Below are positions 22,284 through 34,552 of a stretch of 64,000 nt of DNA, piece after piece. The notes under the pieces are model-generated. The model searched no databases and had not been told where the DNA came from. It saw nothing but the letters and a program-made list of their open reading frames with translations. The DNA comes from Silene latifolia (taxonomy: Eukaryota > Streptophyta > Magnoliopsida > Caryophyllales > Caryophyllaceae): assembly GCF_048544455.1 (NCBI RefSeq), contig NC_133538.1:439950311-440014310 (forward strand), in the 5' to 3' direction. Made by a program: the position numbers and the translations under genes. Each line of letters opens with the position of its first letter. The first letter of the stretch is position 1.

Positions 22284-24524
22284 TCAACTATAGTTGATTA
22301 AGGCTTTTTCAAAAACTATACATTTTATTGCTTTTAGACTCTTTTTATTGTTTTATGTGCGCGAGATTTCGCATTTTAATAAGTTTGCTTAGGATTTTAT
22401 ATACTTTAGACTGTTGCTTTGGGTTCTGCGCAATTTTGGGCGCGTTATTATGTGTGTTTGCAGGTCTATAGACCATATTAGCTCAAGTTATCGAGCTAAT
22501 TCGAAGAAATCAGAAGTTACAGCGAGTTTCTCCAGTCGATCGACTGCCCCCTAGCTATGGTCGTGAGCTGCGACTTCCAGGAGCTTCTGTTCCTGTTCAC
22601 TCCGGTCGATCGACTACCTGCTATGGTCGATCGACCATTGTTGCTGCTGTACCTGTTCACGACCTTTCCCCTGCTGTGTTTGGTCGTTTTGCGGAACTGA
22701 GGGAGTCTTCCCCCCTCTTTATTTTCCGACATATTTATGTTTTCTTCCGTCTTTAATTTTTGCACATAATTACCGCTTCCACATTGCTTTCTCGGATTTA
22801 TGCGTGGTATTGTTTGTCTTTTCATGTACCTATGGTAGCACTGCTGGCTACTGAAACCTCCTAGCTCACGCTGGTTTGGGGAGGTTTGCTTTTGCTGCGC
22901 TTAAAGTCTTGTGAGTTTCCGAGCTCTTACTTCATGTCCTTTTTACTTAATTTTCTCGCAAATTGTCGTTTCTTCATTACATGATTTTGCACAATGGGGA
23001 CATTGTGTGATTTGATTTGGGGAAGGGTTTTGCGTTGTATTTTATTTGCTTGCATTCACGTTTACATTTTTGTCTTGCATTTGTTATTTATTTTCCCACA
23101 TATATACAAAAATAATCTCTAAAAAAAAATTGAAAAAAATTTTGAAAAATTGAAAAAATTCAAAAAATTGCACGTTTATTTTAGCATATAGGTCGAGTCG
23201 GAACGGTAGTATTTCAATGATGACACTGCATTTACATCTGTTTTTGCCTAAGCCTTGCTAATTGACATGTTATTAGTAGAATCACATATGCATATCTACG
23301 AGTTTTCGTTAATATCTTGCTGAACATGAAACTTGACTTAAATTTTGGCAAACTACATCATTTTCTGAGGTTTAGAGCCTATAACTGGTGATATTTATGA
23401 CCAGTTTATCTATGATTGTGAATAGTTACTCCTTATGAGACATGTAACATAAATATGCATAAATATGAACTTGATCTACTTAATACCTGAATGCATTCGG
23501 TTCGTGGTTAGTTGACACATGTGGTAGAGGTCCCCTTTTCTCATTTTACCCATAAGCTCCACACTGCCAAAAATAGCCTTTTTGCCCCATTTACTACATC
23601 CAACATTTAGCCTGCCCTTGTCAAGCTAGTAGTTTACGTTCTTGGGATTGTTACTTCATTTTGGTAGCTAATGCTCACTTTGAGATGATATTGGGAAGAG
23701 ATGAAAAAGGGAAGAAAGGAACAAAAGAAAAAGAAAAAAGAAGAAAAAAAAATGATTCGAAAAAGAAAGAAAAAAAGAGTGTTGTACTGTAGAGGACGGT
23801 CGATCTACTGCCCATTCCGGTCGATCGACTGAAACCCGAGAAAGAGAAAAAATCAAAAATCACATGGTTTGAATCTTTATGAGTTGGTGATTTATACTCC
23901 CATGTTTCATTTGTATCTTATGGGGAGTTGTTTAATTATGGAGATTGTGGGATTTGTGCTTGCTATCAGCACCGTTTCGATTGAATTTTGAGCAAGGATT
24001 TGGGATGATTTATTAATTTGGTTCCCTTAGTTACTAGCTTGGCTTTTAACTCTGTTTTTATCCAAATTCGTCTTAGCCCTTCTTGCCCATAGCCTCACAT
24101 ATCCATATTTACCTCGGCATGTGTCATGGTCATTTGTTTGGTTGGAATGCATATGTACGGTTGTAGAGATTACTTTCATATTATATTGCAGACATGTTCT
24201 TATAGATCGTAGTTAGGTGAGTGTCACTAACAAGATGAATTCTTTCTATCTTTTACATATTTTCACCTATGCTTATTTGAGTGATTTGAGCAACCCGTGA
24301 GAATCCATAATGATAAGTCTCTATAGTTGACGGTTCAGCAGTTTTTAATGACTTCATAACTCGTTTGCATGATTCATATTGCTAGTTGATTGTTGGTTAT
24401 TGCATTAAATTGGTTTAGGTTATTCGGTTTGCATTTCGCTCTGAGATTGAACTCGTTCCATTAGGTTTTAGGATCGAGTCTAGTTCCTGCTTGGGGACAA
24501 GCAAGGGTTTGGTTTGGGGAAGTT
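22284..24524 (+). other. Non-coding 3' region of element B with polypurine tract
   Basis: About 2.2 kb without a credible gene where pol would be expected. It holds palindrome clusters (22533-22637 and 23807-23832) and an A/G-rich tract at 23697-23783. The polypurine tract GGTTTGGGGAAGTT lies at 24511-24524 against the 3' LTR. Stretches around 23190-23480 are homologous to the 3' region of element C (27900-28130, reverse strand). Confidence 0.85.
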
Positions 24525-26041
24525 TGATGCGTGTCCTATATATGATGTTTTACACCCCATTTTATACGCATTTCAGAGCTCACTTGTGTAGTTTATGCTA
24601 CTATTTGCCCCATTTCGTCTACTTTTGTATTTTTATGTAATATTGCAGATTTATGCGGAAATGAGTAGAAATTGAGCTAAATCCGTCCCCGAGTATCTTG
24701 CATTGCATTTGACGTGAAGTATTTACTCAAGGAACGAGCTTGGTGCGCATTTCGATGCCCGAAAACAAATCCACGAGAAGTTAGAAGTCAAGTATCAGCT
24801 ACTTCAGTCGATCGACCGCTGCCCTTAGTCGATCGACCAACCTACGAGTTCCAACAGCTACTGTTTAGTGAAGAGCAGTCGATTGACTGCCTTGTGTGGT
24901 CGATCGACCAAGCCGCAAATTCTGACGTGAATAAGAAGATCGAGAATTAAGAAGCCCATGGTACATTAGGTTTTGGAATAAGAACTACGTTGTATTCCTA
25001 TATAACGTAGCTTTAGCATTCAGAATAGACATCTAGTTCCTATCAAGTTTTTATTATTCAGTTCAAAGATACAATTCAACATTCATAGTTTAGTTCGTTC
25101 TTTAATAAAGTTTCTGTTTTGCATTCGGTTATGATCTTCCCTTTACATTTCCTTTACACGGTATTCTTCTGTTTTATTATTCAATTTATTGCTTTCATTC
25201 GTAGTATAGGATTGCTAGGTTAGATCTCCCGAAACCAATTTATCGCTTTATGTTAATCGCTTGTTTAGATAATTTAAGCATGATTTCGAATGTTTTAATT
25301 GTTATGTTTATTGCTGTTTTTATCATGAGTATGAGTAGCTAAACCCCCCTGTGCTAGAATGTAGGGAATTTGTAGCGTAGGCGACATTAGAATAGGACGA
25401 CCTAGAGCGCGCCATGGTCGATCGATTGGGCTTCCTGGTCGATCGACCGGCCTCGTGAGATTACCTTCGTTTTAATGAATTTAATTTCAATGTTTGACGA
25501 ATCGAGTGCACGCGACTAGTTGAATGTTTAGGATTTGACCGGCATAATAAAGATCGAAAGATAGGGAAGGAAAATAGCCTACCTAATTAAGACGACTAGA
25601 TTAATGAGGTCGAAAGATAAGTTAATTTAGCCTTTTGAGTCACTATTCAGAACGAAAGTTAGCTTTAGTGATATTAGGGAACTGTAGCGAGATCGAGAGA
25701 TGCTACCCGTGAGAGTGGACCGAGAGGACCTCTTATTTTCCCGTCTCACGTGTTTGTTTTAGACCTACCTAGTATACTGCCGCCGAAACTACTAGTGAAC
25801 CGACCATCTTAGCACCCTTTTTAATATCTGTTTTCATCTATTAACTTACTTTATCTTTCTTTTATTGCCATTAGCTTTAGACCAAATCAAATCAGCCCCC
25901 CACTTTTGTTACCTTGGACTTAAAATTAGACAACTAATAATTGCATCGCCTACCTGTGGTTCGACCCTGTTACCACTAGCTTCTGTTAGTTTTAATAGGA
26001 ATTATAAATTTTATCTTTGGTGCACACAACGACGGGCATCA
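24525..26041 (+). repeat. Element B 3' LTR
   Basis: 1517 bp, the same length as the 5' LTR, with a TATA-like box at 24999-25005 and palindromes at about 24806-24912 and 25418-25452. Confidence 0.95.
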
Positions 26042-26046
26042 CTAAA

Positions 26047-26809
26047 AAAGAGAATTAATGCAAACCAATGAAAGATTAAGATTAAAGGAGAGTAAGAGAT
26101 TACAATAGCGAGAATTTCGGCATAAATAACACAAGATCCAAGCAAAAAACCCCGAAAGCAAAGTTACAGTGAAGGGTTTTTAAGGGAGAGATGAAAAGAA
26201 GAGAGTGTAGCAGTAAACGTAATTTAGAGATAATAAGATCCCCAAATGACCTAATTACTCGAACTTAAATAGGAAATAACAAGTCCATTAACGAAAATAA
26301 ACATTCACGGATTAATTGAGGCCCGTGAAACCTCAATCCACTCAATCGAGCAGTTTAAAACAGCTCGATCGAGAACTTCAGCCAGCAAACCAATCGACCG
26401 AGTAGAAATATTACTCGATCGAGTAACCTTGAATTTCAGCAATTCGATCGAGTACAGCAAATTGCTCGATCGACCTCCTCAGCTTGTGAAACAACTTCAT
26501 CGACTAAGAAAAGTCTTTGATCGAGTGCTCTTCATCCAAAACAGCTCCAAACTCGAAGCTGACTGCTTCGAAGACCATTCCTTCACGCATCCCAATGCAG
26601 TATCTCGCTCTGAAAATCCCGTCTCCTCAAAATGTATGCAAAACAGAACGAAAGTGGTACGATTTCACTACTTTCACGTTCATTCCTGCGAAATAGACAA
26701 GACGAACCAAAGTAGCCATTTTGGGGCATAATACAATATAAACAGTACAAAAGTACATGGAAATACGTGCAAAAATAGGCTAAAAAGACAATACAAAATG
26801 CACGTATCA
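26047..26809 (-). repeat. Element C left (3') LTR, inner part
   Basis: Continues the C LTR after element B and ends ACGTATCA at 26809 on the + strand. It matches 35273-36722 minus the LINE. CTCGATCGAG-type palindromes cluster at 26342-26530. Confidence 0.88.
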
Positions 26810-26823
26810 AATCTCCCCAAACC
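26810..26823 (-). promoter_or_regulatory. Polypurine tract of element C
   Basis: The minus strand reads GGTTTGGGGAGATT directly before the LTR, almost the same as the tract of element B. Confidence 0.85.
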
Positions 26824-28505
26824 GAACCTTTACTCGTCCTCGAGTAAACTAAATCCTAAACACAAACTAATGGAACGGAAATGATAACTCAGAGCTAGCT
26901 ATAACATGTCTACTTGAACCAATTTAATGCAACAAAACCAACAGTTATATCTACAACAGTCAATATGCAAACGAGTTATGAGTTATTCAGAAATAAAGCC
27001 GGCCTATCGACCTTGCAAGACCAACAAAATAGGACTCTCACGTGGTCACTCTTCTCTCATGACGCAAAGGGTGAATTATATGTAAAAGAGTTAAAGAGAA
27101 ACAGATACTCACCTAAACTGCAACCTACATAGCATGCATATAACAAAAATGAAAGACGATTCAAGTACTAATGTACACATTCCAACCAACAAAGTCCAAC
27201 ACAGCCGAGGGCTTACAAATAGTATAGGAATAGTGAGGTTCAGGTGAGAAATGGCAAAACAATTTATGGAAATGTGGAGGTAAAAACGCCAAGATAGTTC
27301 CTAATCCGGACCATATAAGACCGTCTGAATCTCAACTGACTGAAAAATAAAAACGAGTGCCCTTCATTTGGCACACAACTCACCATCCATATACACTATT
27401 TCCTCAAAAATATATGAATAAGAACGGAGGAGTGAGACGGTCACAAACTTCCCTATTTTAATACCGTCTTAATGAATAAAATAAAACAAATTAATAACTT
27501 TTTCAATTTTTTTTTCTTCTTTTTCTTCCCTGACTTACGTGAATCACCTTCTTTTTCATTTTTTTTCTTTTTTTTTTTCACTCTCATACTACTTTCCTTC
27601 ATCCTCAACCAACTCCAATAATATACACAGGCCAAACTTGCAGACGGAAAAACATACCACAAAAGACATACTAAACTAGCTTGACTAGGCAGGCTCAGTT
27701 TTTGATGTAGCTAATGGGTCAAAAAGGCTAAATTTGGCTTAAGTGGAGCTAAATAGGTGAAAAATGTAAGAAAAGGGAAATTTGCAAGCACCTCCATGCA
27801 TGTGACACCGACCAAAAACCCGAATTTATGCATTTGACAAGAAATCGAATGTCATAAAAGTGCAAAAATGATGAGCATGCTATGCAAGGAGTACTACTCT
27901 CAATTCCTATGTAAACCGGTCATGAATGTCACCAGTTATAAGGCCCTAAATCTCAGGAATTGTAAAGTAGGTTGCTAATTTATCAGGTCAAGTCTAAACA
28001 GTCGGCTATATTTGAATAAAAACTCGTGGATTATGCGTAAGACTCAACTAATAATCGTCAATGAAAGTGCAAGGCTCAAGTAAAATGACAAATTAAAGTG
28101 CAATATCATCACGGAAATCAACCATTCCGACTCAACCTATATATCAAAATAAACGTGAATATTTTATTGATTTTTGAAATTTTCAAATTTTTTGGATTTT
28201 ATGATTTTTTTGGATTTAAATAAACACAATGCAAGCTGAAAATAGAAACGTGAATGCAAAACAAATGAAAATGTAGACTCAAAGGATGCATTACTCTCCC
28301 CAAACCAAAATGGGCAACGCCCTCGTTGTCCTCCAGCATAGACCAGCAGATATATATATAGGGGAATAGGAATATACAACCAATAAATGAATGAAAACAA
28401 TAAAATGAAAAGGAGATAATAGAAAATAAAAGAGCGAGAATATACATACAAAACACGAACTTCCCCAAACCAGCCAGAAAACTGGGGAAGTGAGTAGACC
28501 AGTAG
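26824..28505 (-). other. Non-coding 3' region of element C
   Basis: Homologous to the 3' region of B. It includes an A-rich tract on the minus strand (pyrimidine-rich at 27507-27580 on +) and the segment at 27900-28130. Open frames are short and not credible as genes. Confidence 0.7.
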
Positions 28506-30373
28506 CTACTCGTCAGCCTCCTCTGTCACGTCCTCCACCGTCACATTGTAGTCCGGGTCCACCTCCTGCTCTCTCCTCCTCCTCTGCTCCTCCTGAGCTC
28601 TCGCTGCGGCCGCCACTAGGTCCTCGTCCTCCTCCTTACTAGCAGACTCCGGGTACGCCTCAGCTGGGTACCGGTAGAAGGAAGGGTGTGGCCAACCCTC
28701 TGGGATCGGACGGTGTCGCCTCATGTGATACTCGTACAGAGGGAATAAAGTGAGAGTTATGTCCCTCTCCATACGAGCCTGTCTCTCTGCAATCTCAAGC
28801 AACAAACCATCACGGCGCCCTTGGTCCATGACCGCAGACGCCTCAAAGGGCGGGGGAGAAACAAAATTAGCCGGAAGAACCGGCTGTGCCTGATTGGGCG
28901 CAGGAGTAGGAGTAAGAGTAGGGATCGGGCTAGGAGTGGTCGTGGAAGTCTTGCCACCCGTAGGAGGTGTGGATCCCTCTCCGGTCTCAAGTCGACGCCG
29001 CTTCCTAGAAGCAGGCAAGGTAGTAGGTGGACAGAGCTGTAGGTGGTACATGGGTAATGGTGGTGGTAAAATTCCTCGTGCGACAGTGGGCAAGGGGACG
29101 AGACGACGAAGGGTGGTGCAAGGAAGGTCGACGGACAAGGAACCACTAATCTTCCATGTCCGGTAGTCAGAAGTCAGCCAAGTCATTAGCAACATAGATG
29201 CCCGGTCGAGGAACCTATCTCCTATTATGTACGGTAAGTCACGAGGTAAAGCAGGGACGAGAGAACGAGCAAGGAAGGTGGCTATGCCACCACAGACAAT
29301 GGTGCCCGTGGTCTTCTCCCCCTGAGACTGGAAGTACTGAGCGGTCAAGTAAGTAATGTTGAGGGGAAAGGGGCCCTCACTGTCAATGTTCAAGTACTTC
29401 CCATCAGTCACAGGAAGTAACGGGCAGGGGGAAGGTGGACCTGAGCGAGACGTCGCTCCTCGAAGGAGGTCTGTGCCAAAGACCGCCAAAGCTGACGTTG
29501 GACCTTCCTAGGAGCGGCAGTGGCGCCCCTAAAGAAAAGGCCAAGTCGAGTACCAAACTCCTCCAAAGTCAAAGAAAACGTCCGGTTGTACAACTGGAAG
29601 GACACGGAAGCACAGGTAGGGTCAGCGTCGTGTGCCCCGGAGGAGAAGGTAAAGGAGCTGAAAAACTCAAGGGTCAGCTCCCTGAAGATGTAGGCAGTCA
29701 TGGTCATAAGTCCAGCCATCCCCGTACCCCTCAGAATCTCACACACCGGCTCGTAGATACCAAGCCTCTCAAGTGACGAACGGCACAAAAAACGAGTCGG
29801 GAGAAAGTCACAGTCAAGCAAAGCATAAAATCTAGTGCGATGAATACCGTTTACAAAAATTACCTGGGGGTAGTCGGGGTGCGAGTCGAGGGAGTCGTCC
29901 CCTCGGATGGTAACACGGCCAGCAGAATGGCCAGCGGCAGGTGTAGCTCGTGCACGACCCCGACCTCTAGAACCTGAAGTAGAAGCCCGTCCTCCAACGG
30001 GACGAGGAACTAGAGCCGTCCGGTAATCAGCTGTGACTGCGGGTGACCACGCAGCAGGGGTGGTCACCGTACCTGAAGTACTAGCTGATTCTGCAACAGA
30101 CGAAGCAGCAGAGATCGACACATACGATGAAGGGCTAGCAGCAGTTCTAGCAAAATCAGAGGCTGTGACAGAGGTAGAGGCTGAAACAGAGCTAGCAGTA
30201 GTGCCAGCAGCAGTAACGACAGTACCAGCAGCGGTGACAAGGAACACAGGAGCAACAGCTGCGGTACTAACGGTCGTGGAGACGGTGGTGACAACAGGGA
30301 CCACTGTCTCAGTCAAGGACGGACTAACAGACGAAATGGAGGAAGGCTTCGTACTACCGTCCATCCTAATCAA
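28506..30373 (-). pseudogene. Extra ORF of Athila-like element C, one frameshift
   Basis: A long reading of about 620 codons in two overlapping frames (30373-29408 and 29489-28506), separated by a single frameshift in 29408-29489. It lies on the same strand as C's gag. The N-terminal 130 residues are Ser/Thr/Val/Ala-rich and probably disordered, followed by a basic patch GSRGRGRARATPAAG. The central globular part includes VIFVNGIHRTRFYALLDCDF, LERLGIYEPVCEILRGTG, FRELTLEFFSSFTFS and NRTFSLTLEEFGTRLGLFF. The second frame continues with ITYLTAQYFQSQGEKTTGTI. The C-terminus is proline-rich, then acidic/coiled (EEDEDLVAAAARAQEEQRRR). This resembles the extra ORFs of Athila elements, and the ATHILA ORF-1-type plant transposon family as I recall it. 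I see no transmembrane or envelope features. Elements A and B have no counterpart at this position. Confidence 0.7.
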
Positions 30374-31911
30374 GTAAGTAAAGGGAAATGATAATCAGTT
30401 AACAATGAAACAGCAAAAATCCCCTAGTACAGTCGAAATTTCCGACTATGTTGCTCCTAATTCCAAATTTTTCCCTCAAAAATTCGAAACCACAATTAAA
30501 TAGCGACGAGGGAAATGGGGGCAATCATCAATTGAGGTAAGAACAGCAGAAAACCTCAAATTTTGTGGAAAATTTCAGACGAGTATAAACCCTAATTCGT
30601 TATTTTTACCTCAAATATTCAAAACAAACGTGTAAACAACGATGAGGTAGGGGGATTAACTATCAAACGAAGCAATTTAAACAGAAAATCCCAATTAACA
30701 GTCGAAAAATTCGACTATGACGAACCCTAATTCACAATTACTTCATAAATGGCAAAATTAAAGCAATTAAAAAACAATGAAGTAGGAGAATTACTTACTT
30801 GATGAAAGGAACCTACAAATTAAGCAAGAAATCGACAAAGAACGATGCAAAGAAGGCGATTTTCAAACAAAAACCGCAAACCCTAATTTCTTTAGTTGGC
30901 CGATTAAACTGGCAAATTCAAGGAGCAAATTAGAGGGCAAATGTCGAATTAATTGCAAGGAGAAATTTATAGGTGATGAATTTGGTAAAAGGGTAGTAAA
31001 AATGGAGAATTTGGGGAGGATTATCGCAAAAGGGGTTAAACAATGAAATAGGAAATGAAATAATGAAAAAGGAGGGAGATTAAGGGACACTTCCTGCGTG
31101 TGATCGAGGAGTTCCAGCTTCCATTTACTCGATCGAGTAAAATTTAACTCCATCAAGAACTTCCTTATTTAGCCAACTCGATCGAGCAACCGCAAAGCTT
31201 TCGATCGAACCCTTTTTCTGCAATATCCTCTCGATCGAGTACAAAAAGTACTCGATCGAGTACTTTTCCTCTTGTATGTCCTCGAGATGGGTTAAAATTT
31301 CCCCAAACCTGCATAAAAACACTCGCAAGCATATCCCAATATACCAAATACAAAAAGTAACAGTCTATAGTCTTTCTAACTGCGCTAAAAATGTCTAAAT
31401 TCTAATTGTCCTAATAAACGTAATAAAACAAATCCCACGGAAATTAAAATTAGTTTTTACAAATTGTTACACGGCGCATTCCCCGCTCACTTCTCAAAAC
31501 AATTCAGTAGCCCCATGGAGGGCTTCTGACTGGAGGACGTCCCTTCAGCATTATCGACTGTCCTCTTCATTCTCCACGAGCTTGAATTTGAACTATTAGG
31601 AGGAGAATAGTTGCGTCCACATACGCACGAACTTTTCTCGTCCTTATTCCTTTCTCACCAGCTTTAGCGTTGTCACTCCGAACTTAATTGATCTCAATTG
31701 CACGGCAACCTTTGACAACTCCTGTATTTTTACCTGTACCTGCAGCAAGGAAAACAGACGAATTTTACTCCTTTTTGCTCTTAATCTAAGGCGGAGGGGT
31801 CACAATAGCAGCACAAATTTTCAAATTTTCATCTGAAGTGTCAATATGAGGGTCAGTAGAGAAAAGGGCGTTGCAAGGTTGAGCTTGTATGGGAGCCCTT
31901 CGAGACTTTGA
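30374..31911 (-). other. Linker between protease and extra ORF of element C
   Basis: About 1.5 kb without a credible gene. RT, RNase H and integrase should be here in an autonomous element and are absent. CTCGATCGAG palindromes cluster at 31118-31262. Sequence at 30420-30760 contains three diverged blocks of AGTCGAAATTTCCGACTA type. Confidence 0.7.
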
Positions 31912-32345
31912 CTAATGGAAAATTAATTCCTCGTCTCCAACCTGAAATGTTAACGTCTTACCCCCGACATCTATCACTTCACGCGCAGTAAATAAATATG
32001 GTCTCCCTAAAATAATAGGAGTGTGAGTATCCTCGGGGATGTCAAGCACAACAAAATCAACGGGAATAAAGAATCTCTCGATCTTAACAGGTATATCCTC
32101 AATGACACCTAACGTCCATGATATACTACGGTCGGCCATCTTACAGTCATGTTCGTGCAATTAAACTTAGTCAAACCAAGTCTCTTGGTAAGAGACAAAG
32201 GTAAGACGCTAACGCTAGCACCAAGATCGCATAGCACGTTATCAATCAAGTGGGTGCCTATATGACACGGAATCGAGAAAGTACCCGGGTCCGACTGTTT
32301 GGGAGGTAACTTATTTTGAACTAGGGCACTCCCTACCTCGGTCAA
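31912..32345 (-). pseudogene. Athila-like protease fragment (element C)
   Basis: Two overlapping minus-strand frames (32345-32109 and 32160-31912) together cover the aspartic protease: SDPGTFSIPCHIGTHLIDN, CDLGASVSVLPLSLTKRLGL with the Athila-type D-L-G-A-S active site, then MADRSISWTLGVIEDIPVKI, FVVLDIPEDTHTPIILGRPY and VGGKTLTFQVGDEELIFH. A frameshift near 32130 separates the halves. The order and motifs are the same as in B at 21380-21830. The reading ends shortly after the protease. Confidence 0.85.
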
Positions 32346-32589
32346 AGCTACCGCTCATGATCGTTAATGTGCCTCTTACGTGATAAAATTTCTTTCATAA
32401 ATTTAAGTTAAGAGGGTACCTATGTCAGCAACTCGGCGAACGGAAAAGTGACTTGCAAGCTTTTCAGGAGCTCGTCAAATTTACTGAACTGTTGATTGGC
32501 CTTCATGTTCTGTAATTGCCCCGGGAAGGGCACGGTAATATGTATCTCGAGCCCTTTGTTTCTTTCTTCCAACGTGTCGGATGGATCAA

Positions 32590-32895
32590 GCTCTTTGTCC
32601 TTCGATCGAGACTTCTTACCTCTCGATCGAGGTCTTTCAGGAGAGATTTAACTCGATCGAGCACTAGCAGACTCTCGATCGAGGTCTTCATTATCAGCAA
32701 TAGTCGATCGAGCAAAAATGCCACTCGATCGAACTCTTTCTACAGCAATATCACTCGATCGAGAGGTTTGGACTTCTCGATCGGGCTATTCATTTTCCTA
32801 TTTACTCGATCGGGCAAGATTTTCACTCGATCGAGTCCTTTCTTCATATGTTTTCCTCGATCGACCCCCAGAAACCAGTCGATCGAGTATTTTCT
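32590..32895 (-). repeat. CTCGATCGAG palindrome cluster in the gag-protease linker of C
   Basis: At least ten copies of CTCGATCGAG or close variants occur in about 300 bp, at irregular spacing. They sit between the Gln-rich gag tail and the protease, exactly where element B has its GTCGATCGAC cluster. The encoded linker is Arg/Ser-rich (for example RSSENLARSS). Confidence 0.85.
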
Positions 32896-34431
32896 TTGTT
32901 GTAAGCTCGTTTTCATCAACAGTAACCCGTTCATCAGCTGTAATACTCTTCCTTGGGTCTGAATTCAACAGCTCGGGTCCCTCATATGAATGACCGCTTC
33001 TAAGATTTATTAAATTCACCATCTCATGCGGATTCTTATCGGCTTGTGACGGCAAATGATCCTGCTTCCTCGTAGACTGGTTCGCGGCTAACTGGGCAAC
33101 TTGGGTTTCAAGTGACTTAATAGATGCTTCTTTTTGTTGGTCACTTAGTTGCCACTACTTTGTCAAAGACTGCAACATCATCTTCAACTCAGATAGCTCA
33201 CTTACCCCACTTGAAGAAGATGCACCATGATTGGGAGGAGGAAAGTAAGGAGGCTTCTGAAAGCCTTGTTGAGCCTTATGAGGAGGGACATATGGCTGCT
33301 GCGGCTGCGGTGGAGGAGTAGGATTGAGCACATTTTGACTTGTCCACCTCAAATTGGGATGGATTGCCCCTTGGTTATTATAGTAGGAACCCCCTCCTTG
33401 CCTGTATTGTTGAAAATGAAGGACCTATTCCTTCTCTGTAAGACAGTCAATAGCAGTTTGACCGTCATTGCTCCCACACCTCTCACATATGACGGTGTCC
33501 AGTCTAGTAAGCAAATAAACCGTCTGAGGCTCCCCAGTAGATTGCAGCTCCTATCTATCAAACGGGCATTCATGGCTTCCAGCTAAGCCACTACTTCCTT
33601 ATCAACTGAGTGAACTATTCTAATATCGTCTTGTAGGTTCCCATATTCAGCACAATGGGTCGCCATCTCCTCAATGATACCTCATCCCTTATCGTCATTA
33701 ATATTCTTCTGAAATCTACCATTGGATGAGGCGTCCAGAATAGCTCTATGGTCGTCATATAACCCATTATAAAATTGGTTACATAGAAACCATTGATCAA
33801 ACCCATGATGAGGAAGGGACCTCACCAGTTTCTTGAACCGACACTAGGCTTCATAAAACGTCTCATTGGGTTCCTGCTTGAAGCTTGTTATCTTTCCCCT
33901 CAGTTGATTGGTGCGCTGCGGAGGAAAGTCTCTCTTATAAAAAGCAAGAGCAAGGGTCTCCCAGTTCGTGATCCCTACGGCCGTGCGGTCCAAATCGGTC
34001 AGCCACTCCCTGGCTGAGTCAGTCAAAGAAAATGGAAGCAACACCTCCTTAATCTTATCTTGAGTTACCCCCTTTGTGGTGGGGATAGTAGAACAGTAGT
34101 CCATAAAGACCTCCATATACTTCCTCGGGTCTTCACCTGCCACACCTCTAAAGAGATTTCTCTCCACCAGATTGATATATGACGGACGGATGTCAAAAGT
34201 ATTGCCATCCTCAGTCTGGAGATTTAAACCCTTGGGAATATAGGATGCTTTAGGCTCCGAATGACTCGCAAAATTCGGCATCTTTACTGGTTGGTTTACA
34301 GAACTGAGATTGTCTTCTCTTAAAGACTAGTCTTCCTTTCGTGATTCTCTTTGCAGACGAAGTCTATGCCTAAACAGTCGCACTGGCTCAGAATCAGCTG
34401 AAACTAACTCCGACCTGTTTGACCTGGGCAT
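32896..34431 (-). pseudogene. Athila-like gag with several frameshifts (element C)
   Basis: The start is MPRSNRSELVSADSEPVRLF at 34431, matching element A. After a stop near 34330 it reads MPNFASHSEPKASYIPKGLN, PSYINLVERNLFRGVAGEDP and the gag core VMFMDY-like segment with PFSLTDSAREWLTDLDRTAV. A stop lies at 33844 and then comes CNQFYNGLYDDHRAILDASS in a shifted frame near 33780. Further shifts lead to the Pro/Gln-rich tail (VLNPTPPPQPQQPYVPPHKA at about 33330) and the segment ending AQLAANQSTRKQDHLPSQ. The zinc knuckle region near 33480 is damaged. Several frame changes make it clearly non-functional. Collinear with gag of B. Confidence 0.85.
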
Positions 34432-34529
34432 ACACAACACTAAAAGAGATAAATGAGAACTGCCTCAAGGAGTAAAACTTCCCTGAAACGGATAAAATAA
34501 ACGAAACAAAAACAGATAGGGCTATTGCT

Positions 34530-34547
34530 TCCCCGGCAACGGCGCCA
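34530..34547 (-). promoter_or_regulatory. Primer-binding site, tRNA-Asp (element C)
   Basis: The minus strand reads TGGCGCCGTTGCCGGGGA five bases inside the LTR, identical to the site of element B. It fixes C as minus strand. Confidence 0.93.
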
Positions 34548-34552
34548 AAATT

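Larger units (their letters stand above)
17561..26041 (+). mobile_element. Element B: complete Athila-like gag-protease element
   Basis: An 8481-bp element with two LTRs of exactly 1517 bp (17561-19077 and 24525-26041). They start TGATGCGTGTCC and end GACGGGCATCA. The TSD CTAAA lies at 17556-17560 and 26042-26046. The uninterrupted target can be read in C's other LTR at 35271. It has a perfect tRNA-Asp primer site, one gag-protease reading frame with three stops, a 2.2-kb non-coding 3' region and a polypurine tract. RT, RNase H and integrase are absent. By eye the first 395 bp of the two LTRs differ at about 18 positions. Confidence 0.95.

Noticed and set aside
27453..27662. Lys-rich minus-strand frame in element C
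   Set aside because: It is produced by the A-rich tract that also occurs in A and B and has no domain.
28821..30377. Plus-strand frames opposite the extra ORF of C (28821, 28894, 29435, 30033)
   Set aside because: GC-rich sequence with biased codons leaves open frames on the other strand. None shows a domain.
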